Assembly (NCBI GenBank): GCA_905197665.1
Contig: CAJJZP010000005.1
Coordinates: 1 to 64,000 of the forward strand
Length of the DNA stretch: 64,000 nucleotides
From: an uncultured Collinsella sp.
Lineage (GTDB): Bacteria; Actinomycetota; Coriobacteriia; Coriobacteriales; Coriobacteriaceae
Direction: 5' to 3'
The notes beneath the pieces are model-generated. The model saw only the letters and a program-made list of their open reading frames with translations, ran no database searches and was not told where the DNA came from. Every line of letters begins with the position of its first letter. The stretch's first letter is position 1. Of the stretch, positions 25,543 to 33,442 are shown in pieces. The translations under genes were made by a program, and so were the position numbers.

Positions 25543-26703
25543 ATGCACAACATTCTGCAGTTCTCGCCACAACTAACCGCACTTGAGTTTTTTTCAGGCA
25601 TTGGCTTGGCTCGTGCCGGCATGGCAAAAGCCGGAATCAAAACAATCTGGGCAAATGACATAGACCATACTAAATGCGCCATGTACAGCCAGTGTTGGGG
25701 CGATGAGCATCTAGTCGAGCAGGATGTCCACACGCTCGACCCCGACCTAATACCCCAAGCCGACATCGCATGGGCGTCAAGCCCTTGCACAAACTTATCT
25801 CTCGCGGGAAACAGGGAGGGACTTATCTCTGGTAAAGAGTCCAGTGCGTTCTTTGGCTTTATTAAGGCCATCGAAGGAATGAGCGATCGTGCCCCGCGGG
25901 CACTTGTTCTCGAAAACGTCATCGGCCTTGCCACGTCTAATAACAGTGATGACTTTAGACTCGTTTGCCAGGAATTTAATCGTTTAGGCTATTCATGCGA
26001 CGCTTATTTTATCGATGCACGGCACTGGCTTCCCCAGTCACGCCCACGCATGTTTGTCGTCGGATTAAAAAACCCTCTTCCCAACAGCCGACTCGATTCC
26101 TCGCTTCGACCTGAAAAGGTCTCCTGGATTCACTCCGACCCTTCACTCATTACGCACATCTCTCACCTAAACGAGCCGAGCCCACTTCGCATGACGGGCC
26201 TTGCAACGGTTGTTGAAGATATTCCCGAGGGCGACAAGCGTTGGTGGAACAAAAACCAAGTACAAGCATTTATCGACTCGCTTGCACCGCATCAAGCAGA
26301 GCGCCTTCAGCGCTTCTTAAATGCCAAAGAAAAAACTGTTCGCACTGCTTACCGTCGCACGCGATCAGGCGTTGTGCGCTGGGAAATCCGTGAAGAAGAA
26401 ATTGCCGGATGTCTAAGAACGGCTCGCGGCGGCTCATCAAGACAGGCAGTCGTGATATGCGAAAACGGAAAGATAGAAGTTCGCTGGATGACTGGAACTG
26501 AATATGCCCGTCTCCAAGGTGCTGACTCATGTCAGTTTAGCGGCTTCTCGGATGCTCAGATTCGCTACGCATTCGGCGATGCAGTTGCCGTGCCAGTTGT
26601 CACTTGGCTTATAAAAAATGCAGTCAAACCCGCGCTTATGTCTTCAAGGAACGGAGTGAACAATAATGGAAATGACCAATTGCTCCTTGAACGAGCCCGA
26701 TAA
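25543..26703 (+). CDS. DNA (cytosine-5-)-methyltransferase
   Basis: A 386-residue C5-cytosine methyltransferase. Motif I is LEFFSGIGLARAGM, motif IV with the catalytic Cys is SSPCTNLSLAG, motif VI is VLENVIGL and motif VIII is WLPQSRPRMFVVG. Motif IX/X blocks are toward the C-terminus (RLQGADS, YAFGDAVAVPVV). The region is more AT-rich and uses other codons than metF and metH, indicating transfer. The 3' end overlaps the next gene by 38 bases. The recognition sequence cannot be inferred by eye. It presumably protects host DNA from the adjacent DUF4928 protein. Confidence 0.95.
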   Translation: MHNILQFSPQLTALEFFSGIGLARAGMAKAGIKTIWANDIDHTKCAMYSQCWGDEHLVEQDVHTLDPDLIPQADIAWASSPCTNLSLAGNREGLISGKESSAFFGFIKAIEGMSDRAPRALVLENVIGLATSNNSDDFRLVCQEFNRLGYSCDAYFIDARHWLPQSRPRMFVVGLKNPLPNSRLDSSLRPEKVSWIHSDPSLITHISHLNEPSPLRMTGLATVVEDIPEGDKRWWNKNQVQAFIDSLAPHQAERLQRFLNAKEKTVRTAYRRTRSGVVRWEIREEEIAGCLRTARGGSSRQAVVICENGKIEVRWMTGTEYARLQGADSCQFSGFSDAQIRYAFGDAVAVPVVTWLIKNAVKPALMSSRNGVNNNGNDQLLLERAR

Positions 26704-27679
26704 AGATATCTTGGATGCCATTGAACTCTGGTACGAATCCAAGCGCAGCAAGCGAGGCAATGTCAACCGTAACGTCATGGCGGTTGGTATAGGCATAAGC
26801 GAGCTGTTGCAAAACCGTTTTCCGCTCACCGACGATTATGTGCAATCGGACAAGGGGAGCCAAGTACGAGGCCTAAGTGGAGCATGCATCAAAACAGTTT
26901 TAGCCAGGCATGGGGAAACGCGTGCCTTCGCATCAGAGGGCGGCAGGACCTCACGCGGCACACTCCCGATGGCGCTTGAGCTTGCCACAATTATCAACTC
27001 TGCCCTACCCAGTGACACTTGCGAAGACGCTCGTCTTGAAGCTGCGAATGCAATCGCCAATTTCTTCGTCGAGCGAATCCAGGTCGATTTCTTTAACCGG
27101 CAGAGAATCAAAGTCGAAATTGATCTTCAAAAACCAATTTCTGTCATTGTCGATGATATCCTAGCCGAAGCAAGCCTACGGTCCGATAAGCCAACGGGTA
27201 CCGTCGCACAGCACCTGGTAGGTGCAAAACTAGAGATGTTATTTCCAACCATAGAAATCGGAAAGGACAACTCAAACGCTGCCGACCAGCAAACAGACCG
27301 TTCTGGCGATTTCCAAATCAATGATGCTGCATTTCATGTGACTGTATCGCCAATGGCCAAATTGACCGATCGATGCCGAGATAACATTCGAAATGGCATT
27401 CGTCCCATCGTCGTTGTCCCCCACGATAAAGTTTCCTTCGCTTACGGACTGTTCGAAAGTGAGGGACTCGGCAATCGCGTACAGGTTATCGCGCTCGAAT
27501 CGTTTATCGGCATCAATATTGAAGAATTATCGTTCTACAAGCGAGACCTAATTCGATTAAATGTCGCACGGCTTCTTGCCCACTACAACAAGCGAATCGA
27601 AGATATCGAGCCCGACAAATCTCTTCAAATAGAAATTCCTCAGTGGGCTCTAGACGAAATGGATGCACATGGCGAATAG
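26666..27679 (+). CDS. DUF4928-family protein, probable restriction endonuclease partner
   Basis: A 337-residue protein read as DUF4928, a family often found beside C5-cytosine methyltransferases and treated as the cognate type II endonuclease. The segment SGDFQINDAAFHVTVSPMAKL, with IRPIVVVPHDKV downstream, has the D...D/E-x-K-like look of a nuclease core (Asp, then beta strand, then Lys). This is my interpretation, not a confirmed active site. The start ATG has GGAG ten bases upstream and lies inside the methyltransferase gene. Its stop lies 17 bases inside the metH reading frame, so expression of metH is coupled to it. AT-rich like its partner. Confidence 0.7.
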   Translation: MEMTNCSLNEPDKDILDAIELWYESKRSKRGNVNRNVMAVGIGISELLQNRFPLTDDYVQSDKGSQVRGLSGACIKTVLARHGETRAFASEGGRTSRGTLPMALELATIINSALPSDTCEDARLEAANAIANFFVERIQVDFFNRQRIKVEIDLQKPISVIVDDILAEASLRSDKPTGTVAQHLVGAKLEMLFPTIEIGKDNSNAADQQTDRSGDFQINDAAFHVTVSPMAKLTDRCRDNIRNGIRPIVVVPHDKVSFAYGLFESEGLGNRVQVIALESFIGINIEELSFYKRDLIRLNVARLLAHYNKRIEDIEPDKSLQIEIPQWALDEMDAHGE

Positions 27680-30236
27680 CTCAAACATACTTATCACTCA
27701 TGATCTGGACGGTACCGCGCTGGCGGCGCCTGTTGATGCCGCACGCCGCAAAGGCGCTGCATACAAGACGCGCACAATCGACGACCTTCGCATTAAGAAC
27801 GATCGCCTGCGCGCCGCCATCGAGGGCACGGGACACCTGCTGTTCGACGGCGGCATGGGCACCATGCTGCAGGCGGCCGGCATGAAGGCCGGAGCCCTGC
27901 CCGAGCTGCTCAACTTTGAGGAGCCCCAGGTCATTACCGACATTCAGCGCCAGTACGTCGAGGCTGGCTGCGACGTGATCACCGCCAATACCTTTGGCGC
28001 CAACGCCCACAAGCTCGACGGTGCCGCCACCGTGGCAGACGTCTTTGCCGCGGCCGTCGCCTGTGCCCGCGAGGCCGGCGCCCGCTACGTCGCCGGTGAC
28101 ATCGGCCCCATCGGCGCGTTGCTTCGTCCCTTAGGCACCCTCAGCTTTGACGAGGCCTATGACCTCTTTGCCGAGGAAGTGCGTGCCGGCGTCGATGCGG
28201 GCGTGGACCTCTTTATTATCGAGACCATGACTGACCTTGCCGAGATCAAGGCGGCGGTCCTCGCCTGCCGCGAGAACTCCGACCTGCCCGTCTTTGCCAC
28301 CATGACCTTTGAGGAAGACGGCCGCACCTTCTTGGGCACGAGCCCCGAGGTCGCCGCCATCACCCTCGACGCCATCGGCGCCGACGTTTTGGGCATCAAC
28401 TGCAGCCAGGGCCCGGCCGAGCTCCGAGGACTCGCCGCTCGCATGCTCACCGTCACCGACAAGCCCGTTATGGTGCAGGCCAATGCGGGACTGCCCCGCG
28501 TGGACGATGACGGCAATACCGTCTTTGACATCCAGGCACCCGAATACGCCGAGGCCGTCGCCGGCATGATTGAGGACGGCGTGAGCGTCGTGGGCGGCTG
28601 CTGCGGCACCACGCCGGCGCACATGGCCGCCTTGCGCACGCTTATCGATAACCACACGCCCAGCCCGCACCACCGCAAGCCCAGCATGTCGGTCACGAGC
28701 GCCCAGACGGTCGTGGACCTTCCCTGTGACGGTCACAAGATCGCCGTCATCGGCGAGCGCATCAATCCCACCGGCAAAAAGCGCCTGCAGCAAGCCCTGC
28801 GCGACGGTGACCTTGACTACGTCGTGAGCCAGGGCATCAGCCAGCAGGAGCAGGGCGCCGACATCCTGGACGTCAACGTGGGCCTGCCCGAGATCGACGA
28901 GGTCAAGATCATCCAACAGGCGACCGAGCAGCTCCAGGGCTCCACGCTGCTGCCGCTGCAGATCGACTCCACCGACCCCGCAGCCGTCGAGGCAGCCGTG
29001 CGCCGCTACGCCGGCAAGCCCATCATCAACTCGGTCAATGGCAAACAGCAGATCATGGATGAGATCTTTCCACTGGTCGCCCACTACGGCACCAACGTCG
29101 TCGGCCTTACGCTCGACGAAGGCGGCATCCCCGATACCGCCGAGGCCCGCTTCGCCATCGCCGAGCGCATCGTGGCCGAGGCCGCCCGCTACGGCATTGG
29201 CCCGGACCGCATCCTCATCGACTGCCTGGTCATGACCGCCTCGACCAATCAACGCCAGGCCGAGCAGATCCTGCGCGCCATGTCCCTGTGCAAGGAGCGC
29301 CTGGGCGTCAAATGCGCGCTCGGCGTGTCGAACATCAGCTTTGGCCTGCCCGCTCGCCCGCTGCTGGGTTCGGTCTTTTTGGCCGCCGCTTTTGGCGCGG
29401 GTCTGGACGCCCCCATCATGAACCCGGGCTCCAAGCGTTTTATGGATACCGTCTACAGCTATCGCGTCCTGAGCGTTGAGGACGAGGGCTCGACCGGATA
29501 CATCGAGCGCTATGCCGGCTGGACCGATCCGTATAAGATCGCCGCCAACCCGGCGGCGGCTCAGACCGCATCGACCGACGCCGCGCCCGCTGCTGGCACC
29601 GCCGGCACCGACGGCAACGACGACCCGATTCGTCGCATGGTCGTCTCGGGCCGCAAAGGCGAGATCGCTGCCGAGACCGAGCGTCTGCTGGCAGACCACG
29701 ACGCCATGGACCTCATCAACAATCACTTTATCCCCGCCCTCGACGAAGTTGGCGTCCTCTTTGACCAGGGCAAGTTCTTCTTGCCTCAGCTTATGGCCTC
29801 GGCCGAAGCCGCACGCGTGGGCTTCGACACCATCAAGCGCCTGATGCCCGCCGGCGAGATCGCCGACAAGGGCAAGATCTGCGTGGCCACCGTCAAGGGC
29901 GACATCCACGATATTGGCAAGAACATCGTCAAAATGCTGCTCGACAACTACGGCTACACCGTCTTTGACCTGGGCCGCGATGTCGATCCGCAGGAGGTAC
30001 TCAAGACCGTCAAGGAGCGCGATATCAAACTCGTCGGCCTCTCGGCGCTTATGACCACCACCGTCGTCGCCATGGAGGAGACCATCAAGCTGCTCCATGC
30101 CGAGGTTCCGGGCGTCAAGATTATCGTAGGCGGCGCCGTGCTCACCCCCGAATACGCCAAGCAGATCGGCGCGGACTACTACGCCAAGGATGCCGCCGAA
30201 AGCGCGCGCATTGCCGAAGAGGTCTTTGGGCAGTAA
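27663..30236 (+). CDS. metH: B12-dependent methionine synthase lacking the activation domain
   Basis: An 857-residue MetH. Homocysteine-binding domain from about residue 55 (LLFDGGMGTML, with zinc ligand Cys in GINCSQG and the Cys pair in VVGGCCGTTPAHM). Pterin-binding domain from about 360 (VIGERINPTGKKRL, DILDVNVG). B12 cap and binding domain at about 655-857 with the cobalamin His in GDIHDIGKNIV. The C-terminal activation domain is missing and encoded separately upstream. About 55 N-terminal residues precede the homology. The start overlaps the DUF4928 gene, with no clear ribosome-binding site (ATG at 27669 is equally possible), so it may depend on coupled translation. Confidence 0.93.
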   Translation: MHMANSSNILITHDLDGTALAAPVDAARRKGAAYKTRTIDDLRIKNDRLRAAIEGTGHLLFDGGMGTMLQAAGMKAGALPELLNFEEPQVITDIQRQYVEAGCDVITANTFGANAHKLDGAATVADVFAAAVACAREAGARYVAGDIGPIGALLRPLGTLSFDEAYDLFAEEVRAGVDAGVDLFIIETMTDLAEIKAAVLACRENSDLPVFATMTFEEDGRTFLGTSPEVAAITLDAIGADVLGINCSQGPAELRGLAARMLTVTDKPVMVQANAGLPRVDDDGNTVFDIQAPEYAEAVAGMIEDGVSVVGGCCGTTPAHMAALRTLIDNHTPSPHHRKPSMSVTSAQTVVDLPCDGHKIAVIGERINPTGKKRLQQALRDGDLDYVVSQGISQQEQGADILDVNVGLPEIDEVKIIQQATEQLQGSTLLPLQIDSTDPAAVEAAVRRYAGKPIINSVNGKQQIMDEIFPLVAHYGTNVVGLTLDEGGIPDTAEARFAIAERIVAEAARYGIGPDRILIDCLVMTASTNQRQAEQILRAMSLCKERLGVKCALGVSNISFGLPARPLLGSVFLAAAFGAGLDAPIMNPGSKRFMDTVYSYRVLSVEDEGSTGYIERYAGWTDPYKIAANPAAAQTASTDAAPAAGTAGTDGNDDPIRRMVVSGRKGEIAAETERLLADHDAMDLINNHFIPALDEVGVLFDQGKFFLPQLMASAEAARVGFDTIKRLMPAGEIADKGKICVATVKGDIHDIGKNIVKMLLDNYGYTVFDLGRDVDPQEVLKTVKERDIKLVGLSALMTTTVVAMEETIKLLHAEVPGVKIIVGGAVLTPEYAKQIGADYYAKDAAESARIAEEVFGQ

Positions 30237-30261
30237 CACAACGGAAACAACCGAGCACTAA

Positions 30262-30299
30262 AACGTGCCGCACGCGCCACTTGGCACGTGCGGCACGTT
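30262..30299 (+). terminator. hairpin after metH
   Basis: A perfect 13-bp stem (AACGTGCCGCACG with its complement, 12-base loop) stands 25 bases after the metH stop. It lacks a T run, so it may be a mRNA 3' stabiliser or a poor terminator. Confidence 0.5.
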
Positions 30300-30344
30300 A
30301 GAATAGATAAGACTATGCTCGTTTTGGCAGATAGGAGCGCAAGG

Positions 30345-31709
30345 ATGGCGATCACGCCTGCAGAAATCGCGGAAACCCGCGGCATGGTTGAGGAGCAGAA
30401 CCTCGACATCAGGACCATCACCATGGGTGTTTCGCTCATGGGTTGCGGCGACGAGAACCTCGACCGCATGTGCACGAAGATCTACGACCACGTGACGCAC
30501 ACGGCTGAGCATCTGGTCGAGACCGCCGAGAACCTCGAGCGCGAGTACGGTATCCCCATCGTCAACAAGCGCGTTTCCGTCACCCCGGTGGCGCAGATCG
30601 CCGCGTGCTGCAAGGATGAGGACCTCACCCCCATCGCGCACGCCCTCGACCGCGCGGCCGAGACACTCGGCATCGATTACCTGGGCGGCTTCTCCGCACT
30701 CGTCCAGAAGGGCATCGGCGACGCCGATCGCCGCGTTATCCAGTCCATCCCCCAGGCGCTCGCCACCACGAGCCGCGTCTGCTCCAGCGTCAACGTCGCC
30801 AGCCTGCGCGCCGGTATCAACATGGATGCCGTGCTCATGGCCGCCCAGACCATCATCGATGCCGCTAAACTCACGGCCGACCAGGATTCCGTCGGCGCTT
30901 CCAAGTTTGTCTGCTTTGCCAACATGGTCGAGGACTCCCCGTTTATGGCGGGCGCCGTCCACGGCGGTGGCGAGGCCGACGCCGTCATCAACGTAGGCGT
31001 CTCGGGCCCCGGCGTTATGGCCGCAGCCCTGGAGACGCTGCCCGATTCCGCCTCGATGATGGAAGTCGCCGAAAAGATTAAGCAGACCGCCTTTAAGATC
31101 ACCCGTGCCGGCGAGCTCATGAGCCGCGAGGCCGCCCATCGTCTGGGTGTCGAGAAGGGCATTGTCGACCTGTCGCTGGCTCCCACGCCTGCCATCGGCG
31201 ACTCCGTCGCGCGCATCCTCGAGATCATCGGCGTGGGCACCTGCGGTGGCCCGGGCACGACCTGCGCGCTCGCCATGCTCAACGATGCCGTCAAGAAGGG
31301 CGGCGTCATGGCCAGCTCCAGCGTGGGCGGTCTTTCCGGCGCCTTTATCCCCGTGTCCGAGGACGCCGGCATGATCGCCGCCGTCGAGGCCGGTGCGCTT
31401 TCGCTCGAGAAGCTCGAGGCCATGACCTGCGTGTGCTCCGTTGGCCTAGACATGATCGCCATCCCCGGCGACACCCCGGTCGAGACCATCGCCGGCATCA
31501 TCGCCGACGAGATGGCCATCGGCGTCATCAACAACAAGACCACGGCCGTCCGCGTGATTCCTGCCATCGGCAAGGGCGTGGGTGACTGCGTCGAGTACGG
31601 CGGCCTGTTCGGCCGTGCGCCCATCATGCCGGTGAACCCCAACGCCGGCACCGTGCTTGCCCACCGCGGTGGACGTTTCCCGGCGCCGCTGAACTCGCTG
31701 AAGAACTAG
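30345..31709 (+). CDS. UPF0210/DUF711 (PFL-like) family protein
   Basis: A 454-residue protein of the UPF0210 family, which has a pyruvate-formate-lyase-like barrel fold but no established reaction. Recognisable stretches are IRTITMGVSLM near the start, NKRVSVTPV and VSGPGVMAAAL. The Gly-rich GVGTCGGPGTTCALAMLNDA and SVGGLSGAFIPVSEDAGM are also present. The ATG follows AGGAG. Members are often beside an ACT-domain protein; none is here. It is followed by a structured intergenic element. Function unknown. Confidence 0.9.
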   Translation: MAITPAEIAETRGMVEEQNLDIRTITMGVSLMGCGDENLDRMCTKIYDHVTHTAEHLVETAENLEREYGIPIVNKRVSVTPVAQIAACCKDEDLTPIAHALDRAAETLGIDYLGGFSALVQKGIGDADRRVIQSIPQALATTSRVCSSVNVASLRAGINMDAVLMAAQTIIDAAKLTADQDSVGASKFVCFANMVEDSPFMAGAVHGGGEADAVINVGVSGPGVMAAALETLPDSASMMEVAEKIKQTAFKITRAGELMSREAAHRLGVEKGIVDLSLAPTPAIGDSVARILEIIGVGTCGGPGTTCALAMLNDAVKKGGVMASSSVGGLSGAFIPVSEDAGMIAAVEAGALSLEKLEAMTCVCSVGLDMIAIPGDTPVETIAGIIADEMAIGVINNKTTAVRVIPAIGKGVGDCVEYGGLFGRAPIMPVNPNAGTVLAHRGGRFPAPLNSLKN

Positions 31710-31726
31710 CTGAGGGGGACTGGCGA

Positions 31727-31860
31727 GGAGCCCCGGGGAGGGCAAATATATAAGGTCGCCTGCTCGGACAGTCCTGGCTCGCACGGAGAGCACATTAAGT
31801 GCTCTCCGGCTCGTGCGGAACTCACGATCGACCTTATATATTTGCCCTCCCCGGGGCTCC
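31727..31860 (-). ncRNA. structured intergenic element A (long closing stem plus inner hairpin)
   Basis: A 134-base element closed by a perfect 32-bp inverted repeat (31727-31758 with 31829-31860). Read on the minus strand it then shows TGAGTTCCGCA, a 38-base segment containing the hairpin GGAGAGCAC/GTGCTCTCC with loop TTAAT, and AGGACTGT. The same two motifs with the same 38-base separation occur in element B (51389-51519), whose stems are paired but different in sequence. This points to a structured RNA or a family of mobile hairpin repeats. It lies 17 bases after the UPF0210 stop. Confidence 0.65.
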
Positions 31861-32025
31861 CGCACAACGGGCCCTCGGTTGGGTTCTATCCCTTTGGCAG
31901 TCGCTTCGCTTCTGCCCTACTTTGCTGGTATGACGGTTTGGCGTTGGATCGGTTCTTTCTGATATATGCTGGTTGCGGCTCTTCTTTTGGGAGGAGTCGC
32001 TTTTTTGTTGCTAGGAGGTTGGCCC

Positions 32026-32913
32026 GTGGCTGATGGGGAGAATCGTTCTGAGCTGCTTTCCACAGATTGGAATCTGGAGTGGATGCGTCTGCAAGCTGAT
32101 CGGCGGCGGACTGACGATTCTTTTGAGTGGGATAAAAGGGCTCGGCATTTTCGGCCGTTGGAGACTGCCCCTTATGCTCGGGATTTTATAAAGCTGTTGG
32201 CGCTTGAGCCTGGTGAGTCGGTGCTCGATATGGGGTGTGGGGCTGGGTCAATTGCTATTCCGCTTGCTCAGGCTGGGCATCCCGTAATTGCTGCCGACTT
32301 CTCTCCTGCCATGTTGGGCACCCTTGATGCCGGCATTGAGTATTACGGGCTCGAGGAGCTTATTACGCCGCTTGAGCTTGCCTGGGATGAAGATTGGGAT
32401 TTGGTTGGGCCGGTTGCCAAGGCTGTTGATGTTGCCTTTGCGAGTCGCTCGGTTACTACGAACGACCTGAAGGGGGCACTTGCCAAGCTTGATCGAACGG
32501 CTCGTCGGCGTTGTGCTGTCACGATGGTCGCCAACTCCAGCCCGCGCTATGATCTGCACTTGATGAACGCCATCGGCGCCTCGGTTACCTGCAGCAATGG
32601 CTTTGTGTACGCCTTTAACATTCTCATTCAGATGGGTGCCCTGCCGCAGGTCACGTACTTTGAATCGCCTCGTCGCGATACCTTCGATAGCCTTGAGGCA
32701 GGCGTGGCGGACTTTTCCCGCATGCTTGAGCATGGCAACGAGGATAAGGTCGACCGTCTGCGCGACTACATCGCCCAACACATGATCGAGAATCCCCATG
32801 CCGGTGAGCCGGGCTCCAAGGGCGTGCCGCAGGGGCGCTATATGCTCGATCATGTCCGCAAGGTTCGTTGGGCGTTTATTGCATGGGAGCCGGTCTCTGC
32901 GCCCAGCTCATAG
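32026..32913 (+). CDS. class I SAM-dependent methyltransferase
   Basis: A 295-residue methyltransferase with motif I SVLDMGCGAGSIAIPLA (about residues 65-81), an acidic strand-2 end (VIAADFS) and AFASRSVTTNDL in the post-I region. The start is GTG with TAGGAGG eight bases upstream; the in-frame extension upstream is hydrophobic and lacks support. The substrate is unknown. The 5' half is richer in T and in TTG/GGG-type codons than the neighbours, hinting at a foreign or fast-evolving gene. It stands alone between element A and yhbY. Confidence 0.85.
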   Translation: MADGENRSELLSTDWNLEWMRLQADRRRTDDSFEWDKRARHFRPLETAPYARDFIKLLALEPGESVLDMGCGAGSIAIPLAQAGHPVIAADFSPAMLGTLDAGIEYYGLEELITPLELAWDEDWDLVGPVAKAVDVAFASRSVTTNDLKGALAKLDRTARRRCAVTMVANSSPRYDLHLMNAIGASVTCSNGFVYAFNILIQMGALPQVTYFESPRRDTFDSLEAGVADFSRMLEHGNEDKVDRLRDYIAQHMIENPHAGEPGSKGVPQGRYMLDHVRKVRWAFIAWEPVSAPSS

Positions 32914-33071
32914 CCTGTTCGCAGCCTGCACCGCCCACTCACTCGGCATCCGCATTCTTTTTGAACTGGGCAAACGCGCCCCACACCGCGCCGTTCCTGC
33001 GCTATCGTGGGACAGCTCACGTAGATTAAGGCCCCGTCGCGGGGCGCCCCATACATAGAAAGCGAGAACCC

Positions 33072-33371
33072 ATGGCACTGACAGGAGCCCAGGTCAAGCA
33101 GCTTCGCAGCATGGCCCATCACCTCAACCCCGCCATCATCATCGGTAAGTCCGATGTCAACGAGGGCACCGTCGAGCAGACGGTCGCCTACCTGGAGAAG
33201 CACGAGCTCGTTAAGTGCTCCGTGCTCGATGGCTCCAGTCTTTCCGCCCGCGAGGCCGCCGAAGAGCTCGCTGAGCGCTGCCACGCCGAGGTCGTCCAGG
33301 TCATCGGCCGCAAGTTCTCGCTGTATCGCGAGTCCTCGCGCAAGGACATCGAGAAGATCAAGCTCGTCTAA
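33072..33371 (+). CDS. yhbY: CRM-domain RNA-binding protein YhbY (ribosome assembly)
   Basis: A 99-residue single CRM-domain protein that binds pre-50S ribosomal RNA. It opens MALTGAQVKQLRSMAHHLNP, has the family signature IIIGKSDVNEGTV, and ends with VQVIGRKFSLYRESS, the conserved GxxxxLYR-type C-terminus. The length is exactly that of the family. It is followed by its own terminator. Confidence 0.95.
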   Translation: MALTGAQVKQLRSMAHHLNPAIIIGKSDVNEGTVEQTVAYLEKHELVKCSVLDGSSLSAREAAEELAERCHAEVVQVIGRKFSLYRESSRKDIEKIKLV

Positions 33372-33408
33372 GAGCCAATGATCCGGCGAGCCAACACATA
33401 GCAAGCTT

Positions 33409-33442
33409 ACGGGTGCCCAAGTACTTCGGGCGCCCGTTTTTT
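33409..33442 (+). terminator. terminator of yhbY
   Basis: A 10-bp stem (ACGGGTGCCC with GGGCGCCCGT) is followed by TTTTT. The T run overlaps the stop codon of the convergent regulator gene. Confidence 0.88.

Noticed and set aside
26836..27111. Short minus-strand frame within the DUF4928 gene
   Set aside because: No signals and fully inside a supported gene.
28131..30239. 702-codon open frame opposite metH
   Set aside because: Shadow frame in GC-rich DNA; the sense strand encodes an unmistakable MetH.
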